The position numbers and the translations under genes were made by a program. Under the pieces are notes generated by a model that was not told where the DNA came from, did not search any database, and was given only the letters and a program-made list of their open reading frames with translations. Positions 51,112-60,072 of a stretch of DNA of 64,000 nucleotides are shown piece by piece (within the stretch, counting starts at the first letter, position 1; each line of letters starts with the position of its first letter). The DNA comes from Vulcanisaeta sp. JCM 16161 (GTDB lineage: Archaea; Thermoproteota; Thermoprotei; Thermoproteales; Thermocladiaceae): the NCBI RefSeq assembly GCF_001316285.1, contig NZ_BBDO01000009.1, forward strand, positions 1 through 64,000, read 5' to 3'.

Positions 51112-52491
51112 ATGATTCTCGACATCGCAAAATTACTCATTAGACTTAGGGCGTATTGGGCATCAATCAGGGGTCTCCGGGAATTCATTGATGATTACCC
51201 ATTTGATGAAATAGCGCTTAAGGCGCTTAAGGGTCGTGATGCGATTTACCCATTTGGCGAGATGGCGACCTACGGCTCCGCAGTGCTTGGCTCCGGAATT
51301 CATGATAAGAGGGGATTCCCAAGTTTAAGACCCTGGATAACTCAATAATACTGCTACCGCCGGCCTTCACGCTAGGAGACTTGAGAAGATGGCTGAGCTT
51401 CTTCGGGAGCCCACGTTCATGGACGTGAACCTAGAGAGCTCATTAGGTGGTTTTAAGGTTTCCATGCCCATAGTGGTCGGTTCAATGGGCTCCACGGCAA
51501 TAGCCAGTAAGTTTAGCCTTGACATAGCCAGGGCAGCGGCTAAGGCAGGCATCGTCATGGGTATTGGCGAGAACGTAGCTACGGTAAGGGGTTACTCAAG
51601 GAGGTACACGAGGGGTCACCCAAGCTTTAAGGAGAGGTTGATGGCATACCTAACCAATGTTGATAAGTACGGTGGCGTAATTATTCAACAGAATGTGGAG
51701 GATGCATATGACGAACTTTGGAATAAGGTGTATAGTGATAAGGATGTTGAGCCGTACATTGAGGAGGGCCTTGTAGGTTTTGAGATTAAGATGGGGCAGG
51801 GGGCAAAGCCTGGACTTGGCGGTGTAATTAAGATCCCGAGGGAGGAGGCAATTAGGCTTAAGGCTAAGTACCACTTTGAGATTGACCCTGAGAGGGTTAG
51901 GGACAAGTTCATAACTAGGTATTCGGTGCCTGGCACGTACACAGAGGACATACTTAGGGGCATGATTAGGTTCATGAAGACAGCATACCCAAGGGCAAGG
52001 ATATGGATTAAGCTTGGCCCATACAGGGACGTGGATAGGGTGATTAGTATAGCCCATGAGGAGGGCGCCCACGCCGTGGTGATTGATGGTAAGGAGGGTG
52101 GCACTGGAATGGCGCCTTCAGTCGCCATGAAGGACCTTGGTTACCCAACAATAGTCGCCCTCAAGAAGATTCATGATGCCAGGAAATTAGGCATAGTGGA
52201 CACATCCCTACTACTCGCGGGTAGGCTCTATAATGCTCCCACGTGGTTAAGGCCATGGCCCTAGGAGCCAGCGGCGCCTACATGGCTAGGCCATTCCTAA
52301 TAGCGGCGATGGTTAAGGGCGAGAGGGGCGTCCTGAACTACATAGAGGCTGTCAAGGAGGAAATGCAAATGCTTGTGTCCGCCTTGGGTAAGTATGACAT
52401 TAGGGAGGTCAATACGGAGGACGTCGCCGCCATCGATAGAGATACAGCCGAGATGTTTGGGATACCATACGTCTACTCACCAACGTTTTAA
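51112..52491 (+). CDS. FMN-binding glutamate synthase-family protein, two frameshifts
   Basis: About 458 residues, like the central/FMN domain of glutamate synthase (GltB domain 2) found alone in archaea. After FGEMATYGSAVLGSG comes a shift near 51330, then FTPRRLEKMAELLREPTF and VSMPIVVGSMGSTAIASKFS, IVMGIGENVATVRGYSRR, IIQQNVEDAYDELW, IKMGQGAKPGLGGVIK, VVIDGKEGGTGMAPSVAMKD. A shift near 52235 gives HVVKAMALGASGAYMARPFL. The conserved FMN and 2-oxoglutarate parts are present; the usual N-terminal glutaminase is absent, and iron-sulfur cysteines are not visible. ATG 51112 is 27-30 nt after TATTTAAAC. Confidence 0.87.
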
Positions 52492-52529
52492 ATAGTCTAA
52501 TTTAATAACTGGTTCTTTCTAACGTTATC

Positions 52530-53405
52530 GTGAACCTGAGGGCATTTATCAAGCTTTCTAGGATTGAGCACGGAATACTAACCAGCCTAATAGTCATTGC
52601 ATCCTACGTCATATCTGGCGGTAGGAGCATCACCGCCATGGCGCTCCTCTTCCTATCATCATTACTTACGGAAATATTCCTCTTCGCCACTAACGATATT
52701 TACAATATTGAGGAGGACAGGATTAATAGGCCGGATGCGCCCCTCGTGCGTGGTGAGGTCTCGACTAGTGAGGCTTGGGCATTATCATTATTATCCGTGG
52801 TTATTGCCGTGTTGCTGAACGTGCTTGGTATTGTCATGGGATATTTAATGGCTTGGAGCATTGTGATACTAATAATGGCTATAGCACTTGGTTTCTCCTA
52901 TAATTATAGGTTGAAAAGGACTGTAATTGTGAATAACGTCCTTGTGGCGGTGACATCATCATTAACATTCCTATACGGACTATACGCCATCTCATCCACA
53001 ACGCCAACCCTCAACTTGCCCTATCTATTATTTACCGTTTCCTTCCTATCCACGATGGGTAGGGAGTTGGTTAAGGGCGCGATTGACGTCGCGGGTGATG
53101 TGAAGGCAGGTGTTAAAACTGTTGCTAATACCTACGGTATTAAAACTGCGATAAAACTTGCCGTAATGTTTACATTGATTGCAGTTCTCATATCGCCATT
53201 GATAATAGTTTATGCGCTTCAGAACCTTTATGGATTAGTTCTATCGGTGGGCGTTTTAATAACCGATGTGGTGCTCACGTATATATCAATAGTGCTTCTT
53301 AGGAATATTGATTACATGGGGAGGTTCAGGGTATTGTCCCTTATCGCCATGTCCATTACGATAATTGCCTATTTATTGCTTGCATTATTAATAATGGTTC
53401 ATTAA
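52530..53405 (+). CDS. UbiA-family prenyltransferase, possibly DGGGP synthase
   Basis: 291 residues, GTG start, about nine TM helices. First Asp-rich motif: NDIYNIEEDRINRPDAPLVRG (given as NDIYNIEEDRINRPDAP); second region: GRELVKGAIDVAGDVKAGVK. Both bind the prenyl diphosphate through Mg. In archaea the most common role is (S)-2,3-di-O-geranylgeranylglyceryl phosphate synthase, the second prenyl transfer of ether-lipid synthesis. CarS, two genes away at 53745-54283, acts on the product, supporting that role. Other UbiA reactions (quinone or heme prenylation) cannot be excluded. Confidence 0.85.
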   Translation: MNLRAFIKLSRIEHGILTSLIVIASYVISGGRSITAMALLFLSSLLTEIFLFATNDIYNIEEDRINRPDAPLVRGEVSTSEAWALSLLSVVIAVLLNVLGIVMGYLMAWSIVILIMAIALGFSYNYRLKRTVIVNNVLVAVTSSLTFLYGLYAISSTTPTLNLPYLLFTVSFLSTMGRELVKGAIDVAGDVKAGVKTVANTYGIKTAIKLAVMFTLIAVLISPLIIVYALQNLYGLVLSVGVLITDVVLTYISIVLLRNIDYMGRFRVLSLIAMSITIIAYLLLALLIMVH

Positions 53406-53701
53406 ATACCAAGGACGCTTCGGAGAATTGCTAGGTAATTAACCTCCTTAAACTTCATTTCCTTAAGTGATGGTATTTCAATGAGCATGGGCTTCCTCAT
53501 CTTCATCCTCATCTTCTCAAAGTCCTCCCTAACCCTATCCACTAAATTGCTCGTTATTAGTATGGCGCCAACGCCCTCCTCAATACTTAACTCCTTAATT
53601 ATTGATAATACATTCTCACTCTCACTAACTACCCTACCCTCAAACCCAAGCAACTTAAACGTGTAAACCGTATGCTCATCCCCAAGCACTATTGCACGCA
53701 C
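53402..53701 (-). CDS. atpF: A-type ATP synthase subunit F
   Basis: 99 residues, GTG start, normal size for NtpG/AtpF. Rossmann-like strands (AIVLGDEHTVYTFKLLGFEG, GAILITSNLVDRVRE) with MLIEIPSLKE near the C-terminus. It is the small stalk protein in the central shaft of the rotary A-ATPase. The 3' end overlaps the UbiA stop by 4 bases tail to tail. It stands apart from the subunit E and A genes at 57604-60065 and from other subunits. Confidence 0.85.
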   Translation of the reverse strand: MRAIVLGDEHTVYTFKLLGFEGRVVSESENVLSIIKELSIEEGVGAILITSNLVDRVREDFEKMRMKMRKPMLIEIPSLKEMKFKEVNYLAILRSVLGI

Positions 53702-53744
53702 GTTCCCTAATCACTATAATAAATTTATAAAGTTAATTACATAA

Positions 53745-54283
53745 TCACCACGGCTCCCTCTTAAGCCCGAGTAGGTAGGCTATGGTGTTCGTGGCCAGGT
53801 GTATCGGTGGCGTTATTATTACTGCAATCACCACGTAAATCGCCCTTAAGACACTCGGTTGAATGAGCCACAACGCCAGCAATGCCGCTAGTAAGAAGTC
53901 GAGCTGGTCAAGTAATGGCGCCGGCGCTCCACGGGGCAAACCAAGCCTCCTCTTGATGAACGCCCCGAGCAGGTCACCCAACAACGCCGCAACGCACATC
54001 GCAAACACGGCCAATGGATTTGGTAGCTCTGAGGCTATGTTTACGGCCTTAGACACGATAATGTATGTTAGCTCACCAATCACGAAACCAACCAGGAGAC
54101 CCGTAATGAAGCCTCATACGTCTTACCATCACCAAATAGTCGCTTCCCATCAATGAAATTCCTACCAAAATCAATGGGCGTTCTACGCCTAAACACCTTA
54201 CTGGCCACAACGGGTGTTGCGTTGGTGACGTATGGGGGCCAAATAATTAGTAACGTGATTATAAAATCCCAAAGCAAACCCAC
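53745..54283 (-). CDS. carS: CDP-archaeol synthase, frameshifted
   Basis: About 178 residues, four to five TM helices. Makes CDP-archaeol from CTP and unsaturated archaetidic acid (CarS, DUF46). N-terminal: IIWPPYVTNATPVVASKVF, with FIDGKRLFGDGKTYEG formed across a one-base shift near 54110; this is the family's best conserved loop. Then CVAALLGDLLGAFIKRRLG with PAPLLDQLDFLLAALL. GTG 54283 lies 7 nt after the stop of the zinc-finger gene, so the two are co-transcribed. Confidence 0.9.
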
Positions 54284-54289
54284 GCGTAA

Positions 54290-54682
54290 TCACTCGAGGC
54301 TATGCCTCTTAATTAAATGCGTAATTGCTGAATTCCTCGTTATGAATTCCTGACCGCACACTAGGCAGTAATAAACATCCATCCCATTACGCCTAACAGA
54401 AACTATTAAGTGCTCCTTCATGTGCCTGAGGAATGCCCCCTCTCCATTCAATTTCGCGCCACATATATCGCACGTTATTGTCTTACCGCCAACCCTGCCA
54501 TGCTTGCGCATGTGGGTGACGAAGGAGTTAGCGTCAACCTCGGCACCGCACTTTGGGCACCTCAGCTTTGGCCTCGGTACGGCCTTGGTTATTGCGTCAA
54601 CTACCTTATTAACATCCTCACCCATGTAATCACATAGTGGGCAGACAACCACCTTAGTCAATGCCTTGGCTACAGCGCCCAT
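54290..54682 (-). CDS. Multi-C2H2 zinc-finger protein
   Basis: 130 residues. One CxxC site (VVVCPLCDYMG) without obvious His partners, then three C2H2-type fingers: RCPKCGAEVDANSFVTHMRKH, ITCDICGAKLNGEGAFLRHM (with KEH), YYCLVCGQEFITRNSAITHL (with IKRH). Spacing CxxC-x12-HxxxH is that of DNA- or RNA-binding C2H2 fingers, unusual in archaea in such a tandem. Probably a nucleic-acid binding regulator. It heads the operon with carS. Confidence 0.85.
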   Translation of the reverse strand: MGAVAKALTKVVVCPLCDYMGEDVNKVVDAITKAVPRPKLRCPKCGAEVDANSFVTHMRKHGRVGGKTITCDICGAKLNGEGAFLRHMKEHLIVSVRRNGMDVYYCLVCGQEFITRNSAITHLIKRHSLE

Positions 54683-54737
54683 AGTCGTGAGAACCCTAAC
54701 CCTCTTACTTTTTAAGTTCTAACACCCAACTCAGGTA

Positions 54738-55283
54738 GTGAGTAGGGTCGTAGGCCTGGCAATGCCAAGGTGGGACTTGGGCATGGTGGGTTATGTGGCG
54801 GGCTCATCGAGTGAAATTGACCATGCATACTCCGAGTTATTCCTACGTTGCTACCCAACCACGGTGGACATGACCAGGGAAATGGAGGGTAAGGTCTCCT
54901 GCATAATCAATGTAATTAAGAGGGGGTTGTCGATAAGTAGTGCCGTGTTTCTACTTGATCCCTACGGTATTGCCAATGACGTGGGTACTAGGTATGGTAT
55001 TAAGAGGGAGCTCATACTTGATGGTGTGTATTCATGGTTCATTAATTACCTAAGGAGTAATGGCTTTATCGGCGATGTCGATGCTATAGAGCTTGATCAG
55101 GAATTATCAATACTAATGCCTAGGATTAAAGCCAGGGTGGGCGGTAAAGCCAGCATGGTTGCCGGCGTCATGGCGACGATAATGGCTGTTAGGGGGATTA
55201 GGGTTAGTGAGTTGCCCATTAGGGTTGTTGATGTTCGTAAAGACGCCATTAACTACATAATGAGGGCAATCTCAAGCCATTAA
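54738..55283 (+). CDS. Hypothetical conserved-looking protein
   Basis: 181 residues, GTG start, intact. Alpha/beta: VVGLAMPRWDLGMVGYVAG, a helix-rich middle (CIINVIKRGLSISSAVFLLD), then YGIANDVGTRYGIKRELIL and RARVGGKASMVAGVMATI-like IKARVGGKASMVAGVMATI. Several GG and Asp residues could bind nucleotide, but no motif decides. No family recognised with confidence. Its stop lies at the D box of the guide RNA on the opposite strand. Confidence 0.6.
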   Translation: MSRVVGLAMPRWDLGMVGYVAGSSSEIDHAYSELFLRCYPTTVDMTREMEGKVSCIINVIKRGLSISSAVFLLDPYGIANDVGTRYGIKRELILDGVYSWFINYLRSNGFIGDVDAIELDQELSILMPRIKARVGGKASMVAGVMATIMAVRGIRVSELPIRVVDVRKDAINYIMRAISSH

Positions 55284-55333
55284 TCAGCATTTCCGGCGAT
55301 CAATCATTCATCAGGCAAATGCCTCCTCATCAC
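55284..55333 (-). ncRNA. Box C/D guide sRNA candidate (minus strand)
   Basis: Minus-strand order: C box GTGATGA (55333-55327), 12-nt guide GGAGGCATTTGC, D' box CTGA (55314-55311), spacer TGA, C' box ATGATTG (degenerate, 55307-55301), 13-nt guide ATCGCCGGAAATG, D box CTGA (55287-55284). CCTTATAAATC at 55356-55366 lies 25-30 nt before the C box, a good promoter. Predicted targets are GCAAATGCCTCC and CATTTCCGGCGAT, methylated at the fifth base from each D box; I could not name the RNAs. It begins right after the stop of the convergent protein gene. Confidence 0.78.
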
Positions 55334-55419
55334 TGTAGTACTGATGCCATTAAGTGATTTATAAGGTCTTTGTGGTATTAGGGTGATCCTTAAATACAGC
55401 CTTATTAATTACCTAAGCT

Positions 55420-55932
55420 ATGGTAGGGGGTACACCGATTAAAGAGAGCGATATTAAGAACTACCCGCATGAGGAGTGGACTAGGTCATTTCAATACAAC
55501 GTAACCGCCGGTACTGCCTATTCAAGGTTTCTTGAGGGTTTAAGGAATGGTAAGATTTACGGCACATACTGCGGCAAGTGCGGTCACGTGTTCGTACCAC
55601 CAAAGATGTACTGCCCATACTGCTTCAAACCCGTGGATGGCTGGGTTGAGGTTAAGGATGAGGGAACCGTAATCACCGCCGTGGTAAGCTACATAAGCAG
55701 TACGAGGGAGCCGCTTAAGGAGCCCAGGGTTGTTGGTGTGATTAAGCTTGACGTACCAGGTAGGGAATTCAGCGAGCATAGATTCCCTGGAATAATGCAC
55801 TACCTATGTGTTGATCCCGAGGATGTTAAGTCAATGAAGGTATTTGGGATGAGGGTTAGAGCTCGGTGGAAGCCTGCCGATCAAAGGACTGGCTCTGTCC
55901 TCGATATTGAGTGCTTCGAGCCTGTGAGGTGA
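55420..55932 (+). CDS. DUF35 Zn-ribbon/OB-fold protein (thiolase partner type)
   Basis: 170 residues. N-terminal helical arm (YSRFLEGLRNGKIYG), zinc ribbon with two CxxC pairs (CGKCGHVFVPPKMYCPYC), then an OB fold (GTVITAVVSYISS, VVGVIKLDVPG, VFGMRVRARWKPADQRTG). Such proteins sit with thiolases or HMG-CoA synthase and bind acyl-CoA; here no thiolase is adjacent. Its stop TGA overlaps the next ATG (TGATG), so the two are co-translated. TATA-like CCTTAAATAC lies about 28 nt upstream. Confidence 0.85.
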   Translation: MVGGTPIKESDIKNYPHEEWTRSFQYNVTAGTAYSRFLEGLRNGKIYGTYCGKCGHVFVPPKMYCPYCFKPVDGWVEVKDEGTVITAVVSYISSTREPLKEPRVVGVIKLDVPGREFSEHRFPGIMHYLCVDPEDVKSMKVFGMRVRARWKPADQRTGSVLDIECFEPVR

Positions 55933-56404
55933 TGGGCATGTCCTTCGAGAAGATAAACGTGAATAGGGATGTTAGGCATTGGCTCCACACAATTGAGCAG
56001 GGATATAGGTATACGGCTGGTCCGGTAGGTACGAAGTTCCTGGAGGGCCTTAGGGCCGGTAAATTACTGGCCGGTAAATGCCCGGTTTGTGGTAGGTTAT
56101 TAATGCCTCCAAAGGCCTTTTGCAATATGACTTTGCGGAGATTAAGGAGTTAGTGGAGATTGCGCCAGTGGGTGTTGTTAGGACTTATACCGTGGTTTAT
56201 GAGGATTCATATGGCAATAAATTGCCTAAGCCCGTGATCATAGGCTTCATAGAGTTTCCAGGGGTTACGGGTGGTCTCGTTCACTACATAATTAATGTCG
56301 AACCGAACAACGTTAGGGTAGGGCTTAAGGTAAGGCCCGTGTTTAAGCCTGAGAATGAGAGGAGGGGTTCCATAACGGACATCGTTGGTTTTGAACCTGT
56401 TTAA
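55932..56404 (+). CDS. Second DUF35 Zn-ribbon/OB-fold protein, frameshifted
   Basis: About 157 residues, paralogous to the gene before it (30-40% by eye over shared parts). Zinc ribbon CPVCGRLLMPPKAFC, but the expected second pair becomes FCxYD: the shift near 56127 reads CNMTL in one frame and YDFAEIKELVEI in the next, so the fourth Cys appears to be absent. The OB fold is EIAPVGVVRTYTVVYEDSYG, VIIGFIEFPGVTGGLVHYI, VGLKVRPVFKPENERRGS. It may form a heterodimer with its neighbour. ATG 55932; ATG 55938 is possible. Confidence 0.8.
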
Positions 56405-56456
56405 GTGTGTAAATGACAAAAATCTTAAATAGGTATAGGGTTGTTGGTTTACCTGA

Positions 56457-57141
56457 ATGAGTCAAGCGCAGAGGAGGATTCCCGTATATAAGAAGATACT
56501 TCAGGATAAGATTAAGGAGTGGATGATTAAGGAATTCCTAAACTATAGACTGGCTAAGCAGGGCTACGTTGACTCGGACGTTCTCAAGACACCACTTGGC
56601 ACTAGGATAATCATCTACGCCGAGAGGCCAAATAGGATAATTGGTAGGAAGGGCGTCATTGTTAAGGAATTAACCGACCTACTTAGTAAGAAGCTTGAGG
56701 TTGAGAACCCAATAATTGACGTGACGCCAATACAGAACCCAGAGCTTAATCCAAGATCATTGCCAATAGGATTGCCTGGGCAATGACTAAGGGCGTTAAA
56801 TTTAGGAGGCTGGTATGATAGCCATTAGGCAGATAATGGATGGTGGCGCAAAGGGCGCTGAGGTTACCATTAGCGGTAAGTTGACGAGTGAGAGGTCGAG
56901 GTTTGAGAAGTATGTTTATGGTGTTATTTATAAGAATGGTTATGACTCAAGGACTAAGGTCCAGAGGTTTGTGGGTCAGGTACTACTGAAGCCTGGCCTC
57001 TATGGTATTGAGGTTAGGATAACACCGCCGATTAGGTTCAGTGATGAGTTCCAGATAAAACCACCAAGCAGGGAGGTCACTGCTGAGGCCCAGGCACAGC
57101 AGGTACAGGGTGGTGAGGGTGGCGAGCAGGCAGAGGCTTAA
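56457..57141 (+). CDS. rps3: 30S ribosomal protein uS3, two frameshifts
   Basis: About 226 residues. KH domain: IIIYAERPNRIIGRKGVIVKEL, with VDVTPIQNPELNP-like linker. A shift near 56757 gives NPRIIANRIAWAMTKGVKFRR and another near 56810 gives MIAIRQIMDGGAKGAEVTIS, the universally conserved C-terminal domain, then GVIYKNGYDSRTKVQRFVG and a Gln/Gly/Glu tail. Followed immediately by uL29 and Rnp1, the standard archaeal order. Confidence 0.95.
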
Positions 57142-57343
57142 TGCGAAGACATTAGGAACATGAAACCTGAGGATAGGGCAAAGCTACTCAATGACTTAAG
57201 GAATGAACTACTTAAGTTACAGACACAGAGGGAGCGTGGTACGCTGGATAACCCTGGCAGGTTAGGGCGATTAGGAGGGCCATTGCAGGATATTAACGAT
57301 AATGAATGAGGAGGCTAGGAAGACCGTTAAGGCAGGTAGATGA
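57141..57343 (+). CDS. rpl29: 50S ribosomal protein uL29, frameshifted
   Basis: About 66 residues. The ATG at 57141 overlaps the uS3 stop. Then MKPEDRAKLLNDLRNELLKL and QTQRERGTLDNPGR, followed after one-base errors near 57153 and 57265 by RAIRRAIA, ILTIMNEEARKTVKAGR and TGA at 57341. Size, sequence and order (uS3-uL29-Rnp1) support the call; no single frame encodes it all, so a gene finder would miss it. Confidence 0.85.
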
Positions 57344-57594
57344 GCAAGCCATTATTATTTAAGTTCATAGAGACTGTTAATTGTAGGAATGATTCCTTAA
57401 ATGGCATTAGTGGCATAGTCATTGATGAGACGGCGAAGACCATTAAGGTGTTGACATTAACGGGTTCCATTAAGGTGGTTATTAAGGAGGATTGCTGGTT
57501 TTATGTAGACATTAATAATTGCACGTACTTGGTTAATGGGCGTAGGCTTATTCTTAAGGGAGGGAAAGGAAAATTTTTTAAATTCGTAAAATAA
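57340..57594 (+). CDS. rnp1: Ribonuclease P protein component 1 (Rnp1/Rpp29)
   Basis: 84 residues. Archaeal Rpp29 homologue: IETVNCRNDSLNGISGIVIDETAKTIKVLT, given in part as SLNGISGIVIDETAKTIKV, is the family core and folds as an Sm-like barrel; KGKFFKFVK ends it. Pop4-type subunit of RNase P for 5' tRNA maturation. Its ATG overlaps the uL29 stop (ATGA). The gene is shorter than many homologues but complete. Confidence 0.85.
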   Translation: MSKPLLFKFIETVNCRNDSLNGISGIVIDETAKTIKVLTLTGSIKVVIKEDCWFYVDINNCTYLVNGRRLILKGGKGKFFKFVK

Positions 57595-57603
57595 CCTTGC
57601 CAC

Positions 57604-58200
57604 GTGTCTGAGCAGGAACTCACTGAGCGATTAATTAACGGTATCATAGCACGACTTCAGAATGAAATTAATGAGTGGAGTAACAACGTTAGGTTAAGGG
57701 CTGAGGCTGAGCTTCTTGATAGCGTTAAGGCAGTCCTTGATAAGTACTCAAGTACTCTTGAGAATATTGATAAGGAATTGAATATGGAGAGGGAGTACAG
57801 GCTTTATGATGAGATGATGAAGGAGAAGAGGGAAAAACTAAGCATACTTGAGGAGGCGTATGCAGAGGTTGTTAATAGGATTAGGGATAGGATTAAGTCC
57901 ATGAGGGGTACCGATGATTATAAGAAGTACCTTAAGAATTCGATGCTGTGGGCATTATCAATAATAGGTTCCCAGGATGTGGTAATAACGACAAGCGAGT
58001 CCGACGTAGGTATCATTAGGGAATTGGTATCGGAGCTCGGACTTAGTGCAACTATAAATACGACAAGTGAGGAATTACTTGGCGTCATAGTTTCTTCCCA
58101 GGACGGCTCAGTTAGGGTCGACGCAACATTGGATTCGAGACTTAAGCTTATGGAACATCAAATAAAGACATTACTGGCACACCTCGCCTTATCCGGGTGA
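57604..58200 (+). CDS. atpE: A-type ATP synthase subunit E
   Basis: 198 residues, GTG start. Long N-terminal helix (IIARLQNEINEWSNNVRLRAE, with many Glu/Lys heptads to about residue 105), then an alpha/beta domain (VVITTSESDVGIIRELVSEL and VSSQDGSVRVDATLDSRLKL), the normal plan of the peripheral stalk subunit E/NtpE. The RVDATLDSRL motif is typical. It starts 10 nt after Rnp1 and is 56 nt before subunit A, so the ribosomal and ATPase genes may share a transcript. Confidence 0.88.
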   Translation: MSEQELTERLINGIIARLQNEINEWSNNVRLRAEAELLDSVKAVLDKYSSTLENIDKELNMEREYRLYDEMMKEKREKLSILEEAYAEVVNRIRDRIKSMRGTDDYKKYLKNSMLWALSIIGSQDVVITTSESDVGIIRELVSELGLSATINTTSEELLGVIVSSQDGSVRVDATLDSRLKLMEHQIKTLLAHLALSG

Positions 58201-58256
58201 GGTTATTGCTAACATGTAGAATTAATTTTTTTAAATATGTAGAGTTTTAATGCATC

Positions 58257-60065
58257 GTGTCATCGGGTAAGGGCAGGATTGTATACATAAGCGGGCCTGT
58301 CGTTAAGGCTGAATTACCTGGAGCATTACTTTATGAGCTAGTCTTCGTCGGTGAGCTTGGACTCTTTGGCGAGGTTGTTAGAATTCAGGGTGATATGGCC
58401 TTTATACAGGTTTATGAGGAGACAACAGGGCTTAAACCCGGTGAACCAGTTATTAGGACGGGCGAGCCACTTAGTGCGTGGTTAGGCCCTGGTATACTCA
58501 ATAAGGTTTATGATGGTGTTCAAAGGCCATTATCGCTAATATTCGACTTAACAAAAAGGCCATTCGTTGCCAGGGGCATTAATTATGAGAAGGCGCCGCC
58601 TCTAGACTTCAATAAGAAGTGGAAGTGGATACCAAAGGTTAAGGTTGGTGATGAGGTTGAGGTTGGCGATATTCTCGCGTAGTCCAGAGACACCACTCGT
58701 TGAGCATAGGATCCTCTACCCACCGATCTATAGAACTGGCGGTGTCGTTAAGTACGTGGCGCCTGAGGGTGAGTACACAATTGACGATGTTATTGCTGAG
58801 GTCGAGACAAAGGAGGGAACCGTGAAGGTTAAGATGTGGCATAAATGGCCAGTGAGAAGGCCGAGACCGTTCAAGGAGAAGTTACCACCTGTTGAGCCAC
58901 TAATAACGGGGATTAGGACCATAGACACCTTATTCCCAATAGCCATTGGCGGTGCAGCTGCAATACCTGGACCCTTTGGCAGTGGTAAGACGGTGACGAT
59001 AAGGACGCTGGCAATGTACAGCGAGGCCAGGTTAGTATTCCCAGTGCTTTGTGGTGAGCGTGGTAATGAGGCTGCGGATGCGCTGCAGGGGTTGCTAAAG
59101 CTCGTTGATCCAAACACGGGTAGGCCGTTGATGGAGAGGACTACCATTATTGTGAATACATCCAACATGCCTGTGGCCGCTAGGGAGGCGAGCATATACA
59201 TGGGTGTCACAATTGCTGAGTACTTCAGGGATCAGGGCTATGACTCGTTCTTAATGGCTGACTCAACGAGTAGGTGGGCTGAGGCGATGAGGGAGGTCGC
59301 TCTAAGGATCGGTGAGATGCCCAGTGAGGAGGGATTCCCGGCATACCTACCGACTAGGTTGGCGGAGTTCTATGAGAGGGCTGGTAGGGTCGTGACCCTC
59401 GGTAAGGGTAATAGGCTTGGCTCAGTCACGATAGCCGCGTCGGTGTCGCCGCCCGGTGGTGACTTCACGGAGCCGGTCACAAGCCATACGCTTAGGTTCA
59501 TAGGCGCCTTCTGGCCGTTGGACGCGAAGCTTGCCTATTCGAGGCATTACCCAGCCATTAATTGGTTAATGGGCTTCAGTAGGTATGTCGACACGGTGGC
59601 TGAGTGGTATCAGAAGAATGTGGCGCCTGATTGGAGGGATCTTAGGGATGAGGCCGTCAGGATACTAACGAGGGAGGCCGAGCTTCAGGAGGTTGTGAGG
59701 ATACTCGGCACTGAGGCACTCAGTGAGCAGGAGAAGCACCTGTTAAATGCGGCATTCCTGATCAGGGAGGGATTCCTTAAGCAGGATGCCTATCACCCAG
59801 TTGATGTTAGGTCATTACCGCCAAAGCAGTACTGGCTTCTTAGGCTCATCATAACGTTCTATAGGAAGGGCCTTGAGGCGATTAACACGGTGTACCCGCC
59901 TCAGCACTTAGGGAGTTAGACGTTGTTAAGAGGTTGGCCAGGCTTAGGATGGAGGTTAGGAATGAGGAGTATAAGAAATTGGTCGATTATGAGCAGGAGT
60001 TAATAAGCGCCATTGACAACCTAATTAAGCAGTATGAGTCGCAGAGGGCGGCATCTACTGCTTAG
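58257..60065 (+). CDS. atpA: A-type ATP synthase subunit A (catalytic), two frameshifts
   Basis: About 600 residues, GTG start. N-terminal [32 protein letters not shown], the long non-homologous insert, then a shift near 58676 and P-loop [17 protein letters not shown], with [49 protein letters not shown] shift near 59915 gives [20 protein letters not shown] to a stop at 60065. Catalytic Glu and Walker B are present. It is the rotary ATPase's nucleotide-hydrolysing subunit. The B and D genes are not downstream; a winged-helix gene faces it tail to tail. Confidence 0.95.
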
Positions 60066-60072
60066 GTTTACC

